Below, in pieces: positions 7,012 through 15,987 of a stretch of DNA of 40,960 nucleotides (the stretch's first letter is position 1; each line of letters begins with the position of its first letter). The stretch lies in assembly GCA_965661345.1 (NCBI GenBank), contig CBFIDK010000013.1, positions 1 to 40,960 of the forward strand, read 5' to 3'. Made by a program: the position numbers and the translations under genes. The stretch comes from GCA-2862585 sp965661345 (GTDB taxonomy: Bacteria > Bacteroidota > Bacteroidia > Flavobacteriales > UBA7312). The notes under the pieces were generated by a model, which was not told where the DNA came from, ran no database searches, and was given only the letters and a program-made list of their open reading frames with translations.

Positions 7012-8424
7012 ATGATGAAAGTTGAACAAATATATACTGGATGCTTAGCTCAAGGAGCTTATTATATAGAAAGCAATGGAGAAGCTGCTATAATTGATCC
7101 ATTAAGAGAAGTGCAGTCGTACATTGATTTGGCAAAGTCAAGAAACTCAAAAATTAAATACATTTTTGAAACACATTTTCATGCCGACTTTGTGTCTGGG
7201 CATGTAACTTTGGCACAAAAGACTGGCGCACCAATTATATATGGCCCTAATGCCGATCCAAAATACGACTGTATTATTGCTACTGACAATCAAGAATTTA
7301 AGTTGGGTGCTGTTACGATAAAGGCATTACACACCCCTGGCCACACCATGGAAAGCACTACTTATCTTTTGCTCGATGAAAACAATAAAGAACACGCCAT
7401 ATTCAGTGGAGACACATTGTTTTTAGGAGACGTTGGACGACCTGATTTGGCTCAAAAATCAGCCGATATGACGCAAGATCAATTGGCTGAAATACTATTT
7501 GATAGTCTAAGAACTAAAATCATGACTTTGCCAGATGATACAATTGTATATCCTGGACACGGAGCCGGATCGGCCTGTGGAAAAAACATGAGTAAAGAAA
7601 CTGTAGGCAGCCTTGGCGAACAAAAGATAACTAATTATGCTTTGAGAGCCGACATGACTAAAGAAGAATTTGTAAAAGAATTAAACGATGGTTTGCCTCT
7701 TCCTCCAGCATATTTTCCTCTAAATGTTAAACTTAACAAAGAAGGGTACGAAAATATAGAAGATGTACTAAAGAAAGGCGAAAACGCTTTAAGTTATCAG
7801 GAGTTTGAAATTGCAGCAAACGAAACAGGCGCTATTGTACTAGACGTTAGGCATCAAAATGATTTTGCAAAAGGACATATTCCAAGGTCTATTTTTATTG
7901 GAATTGATGGCGGTTTTGCTCCATGGGTAGGCGCGTTAATTAAAGACATTAAGCAACCCCTACTTCTTGTAACTCCTGAAGGAAGGTTAAGAGAAACAAT
8001 CACAAGACTATCAAGAGTTGGTTTTGATAACGTGATTGGATATTTGGATGGAGGCTTTGAAGCTTGGAAAAAAGCAAATAAAGAAATCGATTTTGTGCAA
8101 ACCATTGAGCCTAACAAATTTGCAGAACTAAGCAATTCATCAAAAATAAAAGTAGTAGACGTTCGAAAAGAATCCGAATACCTATCTGAACACGTGTTAG
8201 ATGCTGAAAATACACCACTGGACGATATTAATAATCATTTAACAACTTTTGCTAACGAAAATGATAACTATATTCATTGTGCAGGTGGTTACCGTTCAAT
8301 GATTGCTATTTCTATCCTTAAGTCTAGAGGAATACATAATCTCATAGATGTTCAGGGAGGTTTTGCAGCAATAAAAACAACTAATACAGCAGTAAGTGAA
8401 TTTGTTTGTCCAACAACTTTATAA
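7012..8424 (+). CDS. CstB-like persulfide dioxygenase fused to two rhodanese domains
   Basis: 470 residues. Residues 1-250 are a metallo-beta-lactamase fold of the ETHE1/persulfide dioxygenase type: THFHADF (H55, H57), PGHTMEST (H111), SGDTLFLGDVGRPDL (D134) and YPGHGAGSACGK. Residues about 255-360 are a rhodanese domain without catalytic Cys (loop reads LLVTPEGRLRE). Residues about 365-470 are an active rhodanese with C423 in HCAGGYRS. This dioxygenase/pseudo-rhodanese/rhodanese order is that of staphylococcal CstB, which oxidises persulfides and releases thiosulfate. Cytosolic, no signal peptide. ATG at 7012 or 7015 are equally possible. First gene of a transcript with the small rhodanese 18 bp downstream, under the perfect palindrome at 6953-6968. 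Confidence 0.9.
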   Translation: MMKVEQIYTGCLAQGAYYIESNGEAAIIDPLREVQSYIDLAKSRNSKIKYIFETHFHADFVSGHVTLAQKTGAPIIYGPNADPKYDCIIATDNQEFKLGAVTIKALHTPGHTMESTTYLLLDENNKEHAIFSGDTLFLGDVGRPDLAQKSADMTQDQLAEILFDSLRTKIMTLPDDTIVYPGHGAGSACGKNMSKETVGSLGEQKITNYALRADMTKEEFVKELNDGLPLPPAYFPLNVKLNKEGYENIEDVLKKGENALSYQEFEIAANETGAIVLDVRHQNDFAKGHIPRSIFIGIDGGFAPWVGALIKDIKQPLLLVTPEGRLRETITRLSRVGFDNVIGYLDGGFEAWKKANKEIDFVQTIEPNKFAELSNSSKIKVVDVRKESEYLSEHVLDAENTPLDDINNHLTTFANENDNYIHCAGGYRSMIAISILKSRGIHNLIDVQGGFAAIKTTNTAVSEFVCPTTL

Positions 8425-8442
8425 AAAATTAATTTTTAAAAA

Positions 8443-8757
8443 ATGGAAAATATTACAGAAGAAAAATGGGTGCAACTGATAGAAACTGATGAGCATTTTA
8501 CAATTTTAGATGTTAGAACGCCTAGAGAATGTGCAGAAGGAATACAAAAAGATGCATTGATTTTAAATTTTATGGATTCTAAGGCTTTTATTGATGGCCT
8601 CAGCAGCTTAGACAAAACCAAAACACACTATGTATATTGTAGAAGCGGAAACAGAAGCAGCCAAGCATGCATGATAATGGATCAAATGGGTTTTGAGAAA
8701 ACCTATAACCTTCTGGGTGGAATGATCAACTGGAAGGGAGATAAGGTGTATCCTTAA
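8443..8757 (+). CDS. Single-domain rhodanese sulfurtransferase
   Basis: 104 residues, one complete rhodanese fold. Start of domain ILDVRTPRE, catalytic C66 in the loop CRSGNRS (six-residue active-site loop, sulfur rather than phosphate specific), then YNLLGGMINWKG near the end. It transfers sulfane sulfur, probably to or from the CstB-like protein or a low-molecular-weight thiol. No signal peptide is seen, so it is cytoplasmic. It follows the CstB-like gene by 18 bp with no promoter of its own and is followed by a hairpin that may end this transcript. Confidence 0.88.
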   Translation: MENITEEKWVQLIETDEHFTILDVRTPRECAEGIQKDALILNFMDSKAFIDGLSSLDKTKTHYVYCRSGNRSSQACMIMDQMGFEKTYNLLGGMINWKGDKVYP

Positions 8758-8766
8758 AAAACAAGA

Positions 8767-8793
8767 TTTGCTTTTTCTAAAGCAAAAGTTTTT
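8767..8793 (+). terminator. Possible weak terminator after the rhodanese gene
   Basis: An 8-bp perfect stem TTTGCTTT/AAAGCAAA with a TTCT loop, then AG and five T. The stem is AT-rich, so it may only attenuate transcription into the YeeE genes. Confidence 0.45.
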
Positions 8794-8885
8794 AACCACT
8801 TAACAAAAACACTTAACCAATTTTACAGCTAACTCAGATGAGTGATGTAAACTAAAACAAGGAATTTAATTTAAGAAGCAAAAAT

Positions 8886-9446
8886 ATGGATTGGATTTAT
8901 GAAGCATGGCCATGGTATGTGGCCGGACCAGTAATAGCATTAGTGATGATATTACTATTAGTATTTGGAAAGTCATTTGGCTTTTCCTCAAATCTACGAA
9001 CGGTTTGCAGTATTATGGGAGCAGGAAAAGTATCCGAATTTTTCCGATTTGATTGGAAAAAACAGGTCTGGAACCTTGTATTCTTACTAGGCGCAATCAT
9101 AGGAGGTTATGTAGTTAACCAATACATGACCCTTGAGGGGGCTGTTAACTTAAATCCCAAAACGATTGAAAAATTAAGCTCATTTGGATTTGAAAATATT
9201 GGCGAGTCATATTTACCAGATGCTATTTTTGGAGTTGAGGCATTAAGCGCTTGGCAAACTTGGGTATTTCTTATTGTTGGTGGAATATTTGTTGGTTTCG
9301 GAGCGCGATACGCAGGCGGATGTACATCAGGACATGCGATTAGTGGTTTAAGTAACCTACAACTTCCATCACTTATAGCGGTCATAGGCTTTTTTATAGG
9401 CGGACTCGCAATGACTCATGTTTTTTTACCACTCTTTTTTAACTAA
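8886..9446 (+). CDS. YeeE/YedE family thiosulfate transporter half, first subunit
   Basis: 186 residues, about four to five transmembrane segments. It carries the family motif GARYAGGCTSGHAISGL with C146, plus another Cys at 41. In TsuA/YeeE thiosulfate importers, a line of conserved Cys passes the thiosulfate ion through the membrane; there the two halves are one polypeptide, whereas here they are two genes 12 bp apart. The partner is encoded at 9459-9872. Placement after persulfide dioxygenase and rhodaneses suggests movement of thiosulfate or another sulfur species; direction cannot be told. The 128-bp upstream gap has no clear TAnnTTTG box and no palindrome, so it may be read through from the cstB-like promoter. 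Confidence 0.88.
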   Translation: MDWIYEAWPWYVAGPVIALVMILLLVFGKSFGFSSNLRTVCSIMGAGKVSEFFRFDWKKQVWNLVFLLGAIIGGYVVNQYMTLEGAVNLNPKTIEKLSSFGFENIGESYLPDAIFGVEALSAWQTWVFLIVGGIFVGFGARYAGGCTSGHAISGLSNLQLPSLIAVIGFFIGGLAMTHVFLPLFFN

Positions 9447-9458
9447 ACACAGAAGAAA

Positions 9459-9872
9459 ATGAAATTTATAAAATTTTTATTACTCGGAATTATTTTTGGA
9501 ATTATTATGGCAAAAGCTGAAATCATTTCTTGGTATCGTATTTTTGAAATGTTCAGGTTTGAATCCTTCCACATGTATGGCGTTATTGGATCAGCCGTAA
9601 CAATCGGAACCTTAGCAGTAGCTATTATTAAAAAATACAACATACAGACAATTTACGGAGATCAGATTAGTTTAAATCCAAAAGAAAAAAGTGTTAGTCG
9701 CTATATATTTGGAGGAATTATTTTTGGTTTGGGTTGGGCAATGACTGGAGCCTGTCCAGGTCCATTGTTTGTATTACTTGGCTATGGTGTTTATCCAATC
9801 TTTATTGTAATTGTTGGTGCATTATTAGGAACAACTTTGTATGGAATAATTAAGCACAAGCTTCCTCACTAA
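9459..9872 (+). CDS. YeeE/YedE family (DUF6691-type) thiosulfate transporter half, second subunit
   Basis: 137 residues with about four transmembrane segments. The key motif GWAMTGACPGPLFVLLGYG contains the conserved C99, equivalent to the Cys in the second half of YeeE/TsuA. It is separated by only 12 bp from the first half and must be co-transcribed. The pair presumably forms a heterodimeric channel for thiosulfate-like ions. It is the last gene of the sulfur cluster; a different kind of gene (msrA) follows after a 100-bp gap. Confidence 0.87.
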   Translation: MKFIKFLLLGIIFGIIMAKAEIISWYRIFEMFRFESFHMYGVIGSAVTIGTLAVAIIKKYNIQTIYGDQISLNPKEKSVSRYIFGGIIFGLGWAMTGACPGPLFVLLGYGVYPIFIVIVGALLGTTLYGIIKHKLPH

Positions 9873-9974
9873 AATAAAGGAGTAAAAAGTCGTCAGCAAG
9901 AAAGCTTTAGGTACACCAAAGTAGAATTCAAATCTTTTTAGATAGATTTCCGATTTTTTAATTATCTTGTGTAC

Positions 9975-10556
9975 ATGAAACAACTTATATTTTTAATGTT
10001 ACTTTGTAACTGGTGTATGGCACAAAACTCAACAAAACAAATAACTCTTGGTGGTGGTTGCTTTTGGTGTATAGAAGCAGCTTTTGAAGATGTAAAAGGT
10101 GTAGAATCTGTTGTCAGCGGATACTCAGGCGGAAATATCAAAAACCCTGCATACAGAGAAGTTGCTAGCGGTAAAACAAATCATGCCGAGGTATGCCAGA
10201 TAACTTACAATCCTGAAAAAATTAACTTAAATAATCTTTTAGAAATATTTTTTCTCGTTCATGACCCAACAACACTTAACCGACAGGGGAATGATGTTGG
10301 AAAACACTATCGTTCAATAATATTGTATCACAATGACAATGAATTAGATCTCATTAAAAAAGAGATAGAAAAATACAATAAACTATATTTCAATAATAAA
10401 ATTGTTACAGAAATACAGAAGTATAATGCTTTTTATTCAGCTGAAGATTATCATCAAGAATACTATAAAAATAATAGCGAACAACCTTATTGTAAAATCG
10501 TCATAGAACCTAAATTACAAAAAGCTAGAAAGTTGCTTAATAAGTATTATGAATAA
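9975..10556 (+). CDS. msrA: Peptide-methionine (S)-S-oxide reductase MsrA, exported form
   Basis: 193 residues from ATG 9975; a GTG six bases upstream is ignored because the ATG begins a clean signal peptide (MKQLIFLMLLCNWCMAQ). The MsrA domain shows the catalytic motif GGGCFWCIEAAF, then GYSGG, HAEVCQITYNP and HDPTTLNRQGNDVG, all conserved. It reduces methionine sulfoxide in proteins, here most likely in the periplasm. It lies just after the sulfur cluster but has its own upstream gap and may be only a neighbour. No standard -7 box is clear. Confidence 0.92.
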   Translation: MKQLIFLMLLCNWCMAQNSTKQITLGGGCFWCIEAAFEDVKGVESVVSGYSGGNIKNPAYREVASGKTNHAEVCQITYNPEKINLNNLLEIFFLVHDPTTLNRQGNDVGKHYRSIILYHNDNELDLIKKEIEKYNKLYFNNKIVTEIQKYNAFYSAEDYHQEYYKNNSEQPYCKIVIEPKLQKARKLLNKYYE

Positions 10557-10673
10557 AGAACTACCTCTCTAATCTAAAAAAAATCAACTTTAAGTTTTAA
10601 ATTTCTCTTTTCTAATTTTAAATATCTAATCAAACATTGAGTCAACTTATTTCCGTTTCTTAAAATTTTAAAC

Positions 10674-10681
10674 TACTTTTG
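10674..10681 (+). promoter_or_regulatory. -7 promoter box of the aldehyde dehydrogenase gene
   Basis: TACTTTTG is an exact TAnnTTTG box, 31 bp before the ATG at 10712. It also argues against the in-frame TTG at 10679, which lies within the box. Confidence 0.6.
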
Positions 10682-10711
10682 TATAACTATTTTAACAAAT
10701 CATTATACAAA

Positions 10712-12268
10712 ATGAAGGTTCCTGAAAAAATTAATATCACTAGATATCTAGTAGGCGGAGAATTAAAAGAATGGAAAGGCGATACATCAGAAGTATATTC
10801 TTCCATTAAAAATGATAATAACTTACCTACATATTTGGGAAGTATTCCCTGCTTAGACGAAGATGCTGCTATATCGGCTATTGAACAAGCAGACATTGCA
10901 TATAACCGTGGGCGTGGAAAATGGCCAACCATGAGCGTACAAAAACGTATTGATTGTATGCAAAATTTTGTTGATGAAATGGAAAAATATAGAGATGAAA
11001 TCTCTACTCTAATAATGTGGGAAATCTGTAAGTCCAAAAAAGATGCATATGCAGAATTTGATAGAACTATAATTTATATCAAAGATACCATTGAAGCATG
11101 TAAAGATTACGACCGAAAAGGAGCACGCTTTCAAAAAGAGAACGATATTTTAGCACACATACGAAGGGGACCAATAGGTGTGGTGTTTTGTCTGGGCCCA
11201 TACAATTACCCATTGAATGAAACATTTTGTTTGTTAATTCCGGCTTTAATAATGGGAAATACTGCTATTTTAAAACCAGCAAAATTTGGAGTATTGTTCT
11301 TTACCTACCTCATGAAAGCTTTTACAGAGTGTTTTCCTGCTGGCGTTGTTAATATTATTTTTGGAAGAGGTCGAGTCATTGGCCCACCAATAATGAAAAC
11401 AGGTAAAGTTGATATTTTAGCTTTAATAGGGCATAGTTCATCAGCTGTAGCATTACAAGATCATCACACTGATAAAAACCGATTACGCCTAGTACTTGGA
11501 TTAGAAGCTAAAAATCCAGCAATAATACTTAAAGATGCCAATATTGGCTTGGCTGTAGATGAATGTTTAAAAGGCAGTTTATCTTACAACGGACAACGGT
11601 GTACAGCCCTTAAAGTCATTTATGTACATAAAGATGTGAAAGATATTTTTTTAAATTCATTCATTCAAAAAGTTGATTCTTTATCAATCAAGAATCCAGA
11701 TCAAGAAGATGCTTTTATTACTCCCTTGCCCGATCCTTCTCAACCCAAGTACCTCAAGGAACTAATTGATGATGCTTGCGAAAAAGGAGCTAAAATTGTA
11801 AATAAAAAAGGCGGAGAAATCGCTGACAATTATGTTTTTCCAACAGTTCTTTATCCAGTTTCGGATGATATGAGAATTTTTCATGAAGAGCAGTTTGGAC
11901 CCATTATTCCGATTATAGAATACGATGATATTAACATCCCTTTGACAGATATGTCTAACTCTAATTATGGACAACAAGTATCTATTTTTGGAGAAAACAG
12001 TACGGAATTAGGTCCGCTCATTGATGCTTTGGTCAACTTAGTATGTCGAGTGAACTTAAATAGCACTTGCCAAAGAGGTCCAGATATATTTCCATTTACT
12101 GGACGGAAAAACTCTGCTGTGAGTACACTAAGTATTTATGATGCCTTAAGAACGTTTTCTATACGAACTTTTGTGGCTTCAAAAGATAATAGTACAAATA
12201 ACAAACTAATAAGCGATATGACGAAAACAGAAAAAAGCGCCTTTATTTCTACAGAATACCTATTGTAA
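10712..12268 (+). CDS. NADP-dependent (non-phosphorylating) glyceraldehyde-3-phosphate dehydrogenase-like aldehyde dehydrogenase
   Basis: 518 residues from ATG 10712. Aldehyde dehydrogenase superfamily: N165 in GPYNYPLNE, general base E265 in LGLEAKNPAI, catalytic C297 in GQRCTA, and the late motif EEQFGPIIPI. The closest family I recognise is the GapN-like group common in Bacteroidota, which oxidises glyceraldehyde-3-phosphate directly to 3-phosphoglycerate with NADP and so supplies NADPH. LGLEA replaces the usual ELGG-type context, as in that group. Cytoplasmic, single-gene unit with its own promoter box; tRNA-Pro follows on the other strand. The substrate assignment is less certain than the superfamily. 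Confidence 0.8.
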   Translation: MKVPEKINITRYLVGGELKEWKGDTSEVYSSIKNDNNLPTYLGSIPCLDEDAAISAIEQADIAYNRGRGKWPTMSVQKRIDCMQNFVDEMEKYRDEISTLIMWEICKSKKDAYAEFDRTIIYIKDTIEACKDYDRKGARFQKENDILAHIRRGPIGVVFCLGPYNYPLNETFCLLIPALIMGNTAILKPAKFGVLFFTYLMKAFTECFPAGVVNIIFGRGRVIGPPIMKTGKVDILALIGHSSSAVALQDHHTDKNRLRLVLGLEAKNPAIILKDANIGLAVDECLKGSLSYNGQRCTALKVIYVHKDVKDIFLNSFIQKVDSLSIKNPDQEDAFITPLPDPSQPKYLKELIDDACEKGAKIVNKKGGEIADNYVFPTVLYPVSDDMRIFHEEQFGPIIPIIEYDDINIPLTDMSNSNYGQQVSIFGENSTELGPLIDALVNLVCRVNLNSTCQRGPDIFPFTGRKNSAVSTLSIYDALRTFSIRTFVASKDNSTNNKLISDMTKTEKSAFISTEYLL

Positions 12269-12307
12269 ACTTGTATTTGAACCTGCATTAGAAGTTAAAA
12301 AAAGCCG

Positions 12308-12382
12308 TCGGGATGAGAGGATTCGAACCTCCGATCTCGCGCCCCCCAGACGCGCACTTTAACCGGACTAAGCTACATCCCG
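12308..12382 (-). tRNA. tRNA-Pro (GGG anticodon)
   Basis: On the minus strand the sequence folds as a standard cloverleaf: acceptor CGGGATG/CATCCCG, D arm GCTT...AAGT with GG in the loop, anticodon stem CGCGT/GCGCG with loop CTGGGGG (anticodon GGG at positions 34-36), and T arm GGAGG TTCGAATC CTC. The 3' CCA is not encoded. It lies between the aldehyde dehydrogenase and TonB receptor genes. Confidence 0.95.
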
Positions 12383-12435
12383 AAATTAAAACAGTATTTG
12401 TAATTATTATATAATCAATCAAAGACTTAATGTTT

Positions 12436-12443
12436 TAACTTTG
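12436..12443 (+). promoter_or_regulatory. -7 promoter box of the TonB receptor/DUF4249 operon
   Basis: TAACTTTG is an exact TAnnTTTG box, 30 bp before the ATG at 12473. Confidence 0.6.
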
Positions 12444-12472
12444 CAAAAATAAAATTCCATTCATTCCCCACA

Positions 12473-14815
12473 ATGAAAAACACTTTTTTATCACTTTTCC
12501 TTTGCTTATCGGTATTTCATTTATCTGCCCAAGAAAAATATACCCTTAGCGGTTATGTCAAGGACAATGAAACTGGCGAATATTTGATTGGAGCTACAGT
12601 CTATGTCAAAGAAAATTTTAAGGGTATTTCTACCAATCAATACGGATTCTATTCCCTTACCATCGAAGAGGGTAATTATACTGTTGATTATGCATTCCTT
12701 GGTTTAAAAACACAACAAAAGAAAATTAACCTCAATAAAGACACTCGTTTAAACGTAGCTTTGGAAACCAATGCCATCATCACCCAAGAAGTAATTGTTG
12801 AATCAGAAGGCGCTGACAAAAACATAGAATCTTCTAATATGAGTCAGGTTAAAATTGACGTTAAAAACATCAAAAAACTGCCTGCTTTTATGGGAGAAGT
12901 AGACGTTTTAAAAACCATTCAACTTTTACCAGGTGTGCAATCTTCGGGTGAAGGAAGTTCGGGCTTTTACGTTCGTGGTGGAGGCCCCGATCAAAACCTT
13001 ATATTACTAGATGAAGCAACAGTTTATAATGCCTCACACCTCTTTGGCTTTTTCTCGGTTTTCAATGCAGATGCCATCAAAGACATCAACCTCATTAAAG
13101 GCGGCATGCCTGCTCAATACGGTGGTAGACTAGCATCGGTTCTTGATATTTCCATGAAAGAAGGTAATAGTAAAAAGTTTGAAGTTGATGGTGGCTTAGG
13201 ACTGATTTCGTCCAAACTAACTTTACAAGGTCCCATCAAAAAAGACACCAGTTCGTTTATAATTTCAGGAAGAAGAACCTATATAGATGTATTGGTAAAC
13301 CCTCTTATCAACGATACCTCAGCATTTAAAGGAACGGGCTACTATTTCTTTGACCTTACCTCAAAAGTGAATTATAGAATTTCAGATAAAGACAGAATAT
13401 TTTTAAGCGGCTATTTTGGTAGAGATGTTTTTAGCTTTAGAAATGAAGACAGAGGATTCAAATTTGATATTCCGTGGGGAAATGCTACTGCTTCTATGCG
13501 TTGGAACCATTTGTTTAATGACAAACTTTTCGTTAATACGTCTGTAATATTTAGCGATTATAAATTTTCTTTTGGCGCTGAGCAAAACGATTTTGAATTC
13601 AAACTAAACTCTAGCATTACCGATTGGAACACAAAAATTGATTTCTCTTACTTACCCAACTACAAACACAATATAAAATTTGGAGCACATTTCACTTACC
13701 ACACTTTTGTACCAGGTAGCGTTACAGGTCGCTCAGGGGAAGTAGTCTTTGAGCCTGAGTCTATATTCAAACAATATTCAAACGAAGGAGCATTGTATAT
13801 TTCAGACGATATTGAAATTAACGATGAATTGAAAATTAATGCAGGGCTTCGCTACAGCAGTTTTCAATTTGGAGGTCCAATTACAGTTTTACAGTATTTC
13901 AAAAATGAATTTTCAGGCGATACAATAAACCACCACAGACACATAGAGCCAAGATTATCCTTAAGGTATAAACTTGATAAAAGCAGTTCCTTCAAGGCAT
14001 CATACACCCAGAATTACCAGTACATTCACTTGGCTTCGCTTTCTAGTGTTTCTTTACCAACAGATTTGTGGGTGCCGAGTACCGATATTGTCAAACCACA
14101 ATACGGTCGACAGTTAGCAGTAGGTCTATTCAAGAACTTTTTTGATAACAAATGGGAAACATCCATTGAGGCTTACCATAAAAAAATGGATAACCTCATC
14201 GAGTATAAAGAAGGTGCTTTACCAGAAGATAATACCAATACTTCATCGGATGAATCTTTTACTTTTGGAAACGGTGAATCAAGAGGCTTAGAATTTTTTA
14301 TAAAAAGACGATTGGGCAAAACCACTGGATGGTTAGGCTATACCATTTCAAAAACTACTCGTCAATTTGATGAACTCAATAATGGTGTTGAATTTTCTGC
14401 CAAATACGACAGAACTCACGATATATCGCTCACGGCTACTCATGAGCTTAACGATAAGTGGGTGTTTTCTGCGGTCTTTGTTTACGCCACTGGAAATACC
14501 CTAACTCCTGTCTTGGATAGATATGTTTTAGACGGAAGGATTTACAGCCAATACGGCGACAGAAACAGCTACAGAATGCCTGCTTACCATAGAATGGATA
14601 TCTCTGCTACATACACTAAAAACAAGCCCAATAAAAGGTTTAATTCATCGTGGAACTTTTCGATTTACAACCTTTATAACAGAGCCAATCCCTATTTCAT
14701 CTATTTCGATGTGGAAGGCGAAGGAAATTTAACGGATGGCGATTTGCAGTCCAAAGCACTTCAAGTCTCTCTATTTCCCGTAATACCATCAATAACTTGG
14801 AATTTTAATTTTTAA
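12473..14815 (+). CDS. TonB-dependent receptor with N-terminal CarboxypepD-like domain
   Basis: 780 residues. Signal peptide (MKNTFLSLFLCLSVFHLSAQ), a carboxypeptidase-regulatory-like beta-sandwich (about 25-105; GYVKDNETGEYLIGATVYV), plug domain with FYVRGGGPDQNLILLDEA and QYGGRLASVLDI (about 120-230), then a 22-strand barrel ending in an aromatic residue (ITWNFNF). It is an outer-membrane active transporter driven by TonB. The downstream gene (4 nt after the stop) encodes a DUF4249 lipoprotein, the usual partner of this receptor class. The pair resembles SusC/SusD in layout but the substrate is unknown; the DUF4249 pairing argues against a classical glycan locus. Confidence 0.9.
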   Translation: MKNTFLSLFLCLSVFHLSAQEKYTLSGYVKDNETGEYLIGATVYVKENFKGISTNQYGFYSLTIEEGNYTVDYAFLGLKTQQKKINLNKDTRLNVALETNAIITQEVIVESEGADKNIESSNMSQVKIDVKNIKKLPAFMGEVDVLKTIQLLPGVQSSGEGSSGFYVRGGGPDQNLILLDEATVYNASHLFGFFSVFNADAIKDINLIKGGMPAQYGGRLASVLDISMKEGNSKKFEVDGGLGLISSKLTLQGPIKKDTSSFIISGRRTYIDVLVNPLINDTSAFKGTGYYFFDLTSKVNYRISDKDRIFLSGYFGRDVFSFRNEDRGFKFDIPWGNATASMRWNHLFNDKLFVNTSVIFSDYKFSFGAEQNDFEFKLNSSITDWNTKIDFSYLPNYKHNIKFGAHFTYHTFVPGSVTGRSGEVVFEPESIFKQYSNEGALYISDDIEINDELKINAGLRYSSFQFGGPITVLQYFKNEFSGDTINHHRHIEPRLSLRYKLDKSSSFKASYTQNYQYIHLASLSSVSLPTDLWVPSTDIVKPQYGRQLAVGLFKNFFDNKWETSIEAYHKKMDNLIEYKEGALPEDNTNTSSDESFTFGNGESRGLEFFIKRRLGKTTGWLGYTISKTTRQFDELNNGVEFSAKYDRTHDISLTATHELNDKWVFSAVFVYATGNTLTPVLDRYVLDGRIYSQYGDRNSYRMPAYHRMDISATYTKNKPNKRFNSSWNFSIYNLYNRANPYFIYFDVEGEGNLTDGDLQSKALQVSLFPVIPSITWNFNF

Positions 14816-14818
14816 ATC

Positions 14819-15949
14819 ATGAGAAAGATAATACCACTACTACTGATTACAATAGGTTTTGTTTCTTGCGAGAAATTTTTTGAATTCGAACAAGAAGTTG
14901 ATTTCAGTCAAGGTAATACTAACAATAAAATTGTAGTGCAAGCTGTGATGCAACCTGGCTATCCCGCTTATGCCCTATTAACTCGAAGTGAGCCATTCTT
15001 TGATCCTGTTAATGCTCAAACCATTGATAATGTTTTTGTTGAAGGTGCTACAATTAGCATAAGCAGTGAAGACGGTGAGCAAGTACAATTAATTAATATT
15101 CTTGACCTCAACATTGCCGCTTTTTCACAAGATGAAGAACTGATAAATCTATTTGATTCTTTACAAAACGCATTACCAGGATTGTATATACAACCTACCC
15201 CACCGTTTACATTTAGTCAAGCTAACAAATCCTATAATTTGGAGATTATAAAAGATGGGGATACCCTAACGGCTACAACTACAATTCCTAGCGAACACCC
15301 TATGGATAGCGTATGGTTTGTACTTGATGAAGGAGCACCTCGACCGAACTTAGGTAACTTTTGGTTTCACTATTCAGATCCTGACACCTTAGGAAATACC
15401 ATAATGATTGAACACAAAAGGCTCTTTCATACCAAGGAAACGCAATGGGGAGATAATCCGCCAAACGGTGTTAGTCCAAATAGCGTTTCGGTAAACGATG
15501 TAGAAGACCCATTTTTTATAAAAGCACTTTGGGGCTTTGTAAGAAACGATTTTGAAGGACTAAATGGCACTTCTTTTGACACTTACTTGCAAAGGGGTAC
15601 GTCAAACAACATTTTGTTTGACACCAGTGAACAGGATTTTGAACAAGAAGAAAACGGTTACTTTAAATCGGGTCAAAGCATACTGACACATGATAAAGAC
15701 GTCTTTCCCGATACTGTTTTATTACGATTTAGTCAGATAGATTATGAATCATACCTTTTTTGGCGTTCAGCGGACTATCAAAACAACAGCGGAGGTAACC
15801 CATTTGCAGAGCCCATCAACCTTCAATCTAATATCAACAACGGTTATGGAATCTTCTACGGACAAGCTGCTATCTACTATAAAGTTATTGCAAAAGAAGA
15901 CACTATTTATACAGAAAGATTTTACCCTTCTTTGTTTGAAATATTTTAA
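14819..15949 (+). CDS. DUF4249 family outer-membrane lipoprotein, TonB receptor partner
   Basis: 376 residues. The N-terminus MRKIIPLLLITIGFVSCEKF is a lipoprotein signal with lipobox ending at C18. The body has the DUF4249 beginning (NTNNKIVVQAVMQPGYPAYALLTRS, then an Ig-like segment with FVEGATISIS) and tryptophan-rich central parts. In Bacteroidota these lipoproteins are nearly always encoded directly after a TonB receptor; here the gap is 3 nt. It is probably an extracellular lid or surface ligand-binding partner of the receptor at 12473-14815, by analogy to SusD. The stop codon overlaps the promoter box of trxB. Confidence 0.85.
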   Translation: MRKIIPLLLITIGFVSCEKFFEFEQEVDFSQGNTNNKIVVQAVMQPGYPAYALLTRSEPFFDPVNAQTIDNVFVEGATISISSEDGEQVQLINILDLNIAAFSQDEELINLFDSLQNALPGLYIQPTPPFTFSQANKSYNLEIIKDGDTLTATTTIPSEHPMDSVWFVLDEGAPRPNLGNFWFHYSDPDTLGNTIMIEHKRLFHTKETQWGDNPPNGVSPNSVSVNDVEDPFFIKALWGFVRNDFEGLNGTSFDTYLQRGTSNNILFDTSEQDFEQEENGYFKSGQSILTHDKDVFPDTVLLRFSQIDYESYLFWRSADYQNNSGGNPFAEPINLQSNINNGYGIFYGQAAIYYKVIAKEDTIYTERFYPSLFEIF

Positions 15950-15954
15950 CTTTG
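15947..15954 (+). promoter_or_regulatory. -7 promoter box of trxB
   Basis: TAACTTTG is an exact TAnnTTTG box; its first three bases are also the stop codon of the upstream DUF4249 gene. The trxB ATG follows at 15988. Confidence 0.55.
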
Positions 15955-15987
15955 CATGAGATTTTAAATCCAAAAAAAAACTAAGTT

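Noticed and set aside
10712..12268. Linking the aldehyde dehydrogenase to the sulfur cluster or tRNA
   Set aside because: It has its own promoter box and no palindrome; proximity alone is not evidence.
12473..15949. Reading the receptor/lipoprotein pair as a SusC/SusD glycan-use locus
   Set aside because: The lipoprotein is DUF4249, not SusD-like, and no glycoside hydrolases or sugar regulators are nearby.
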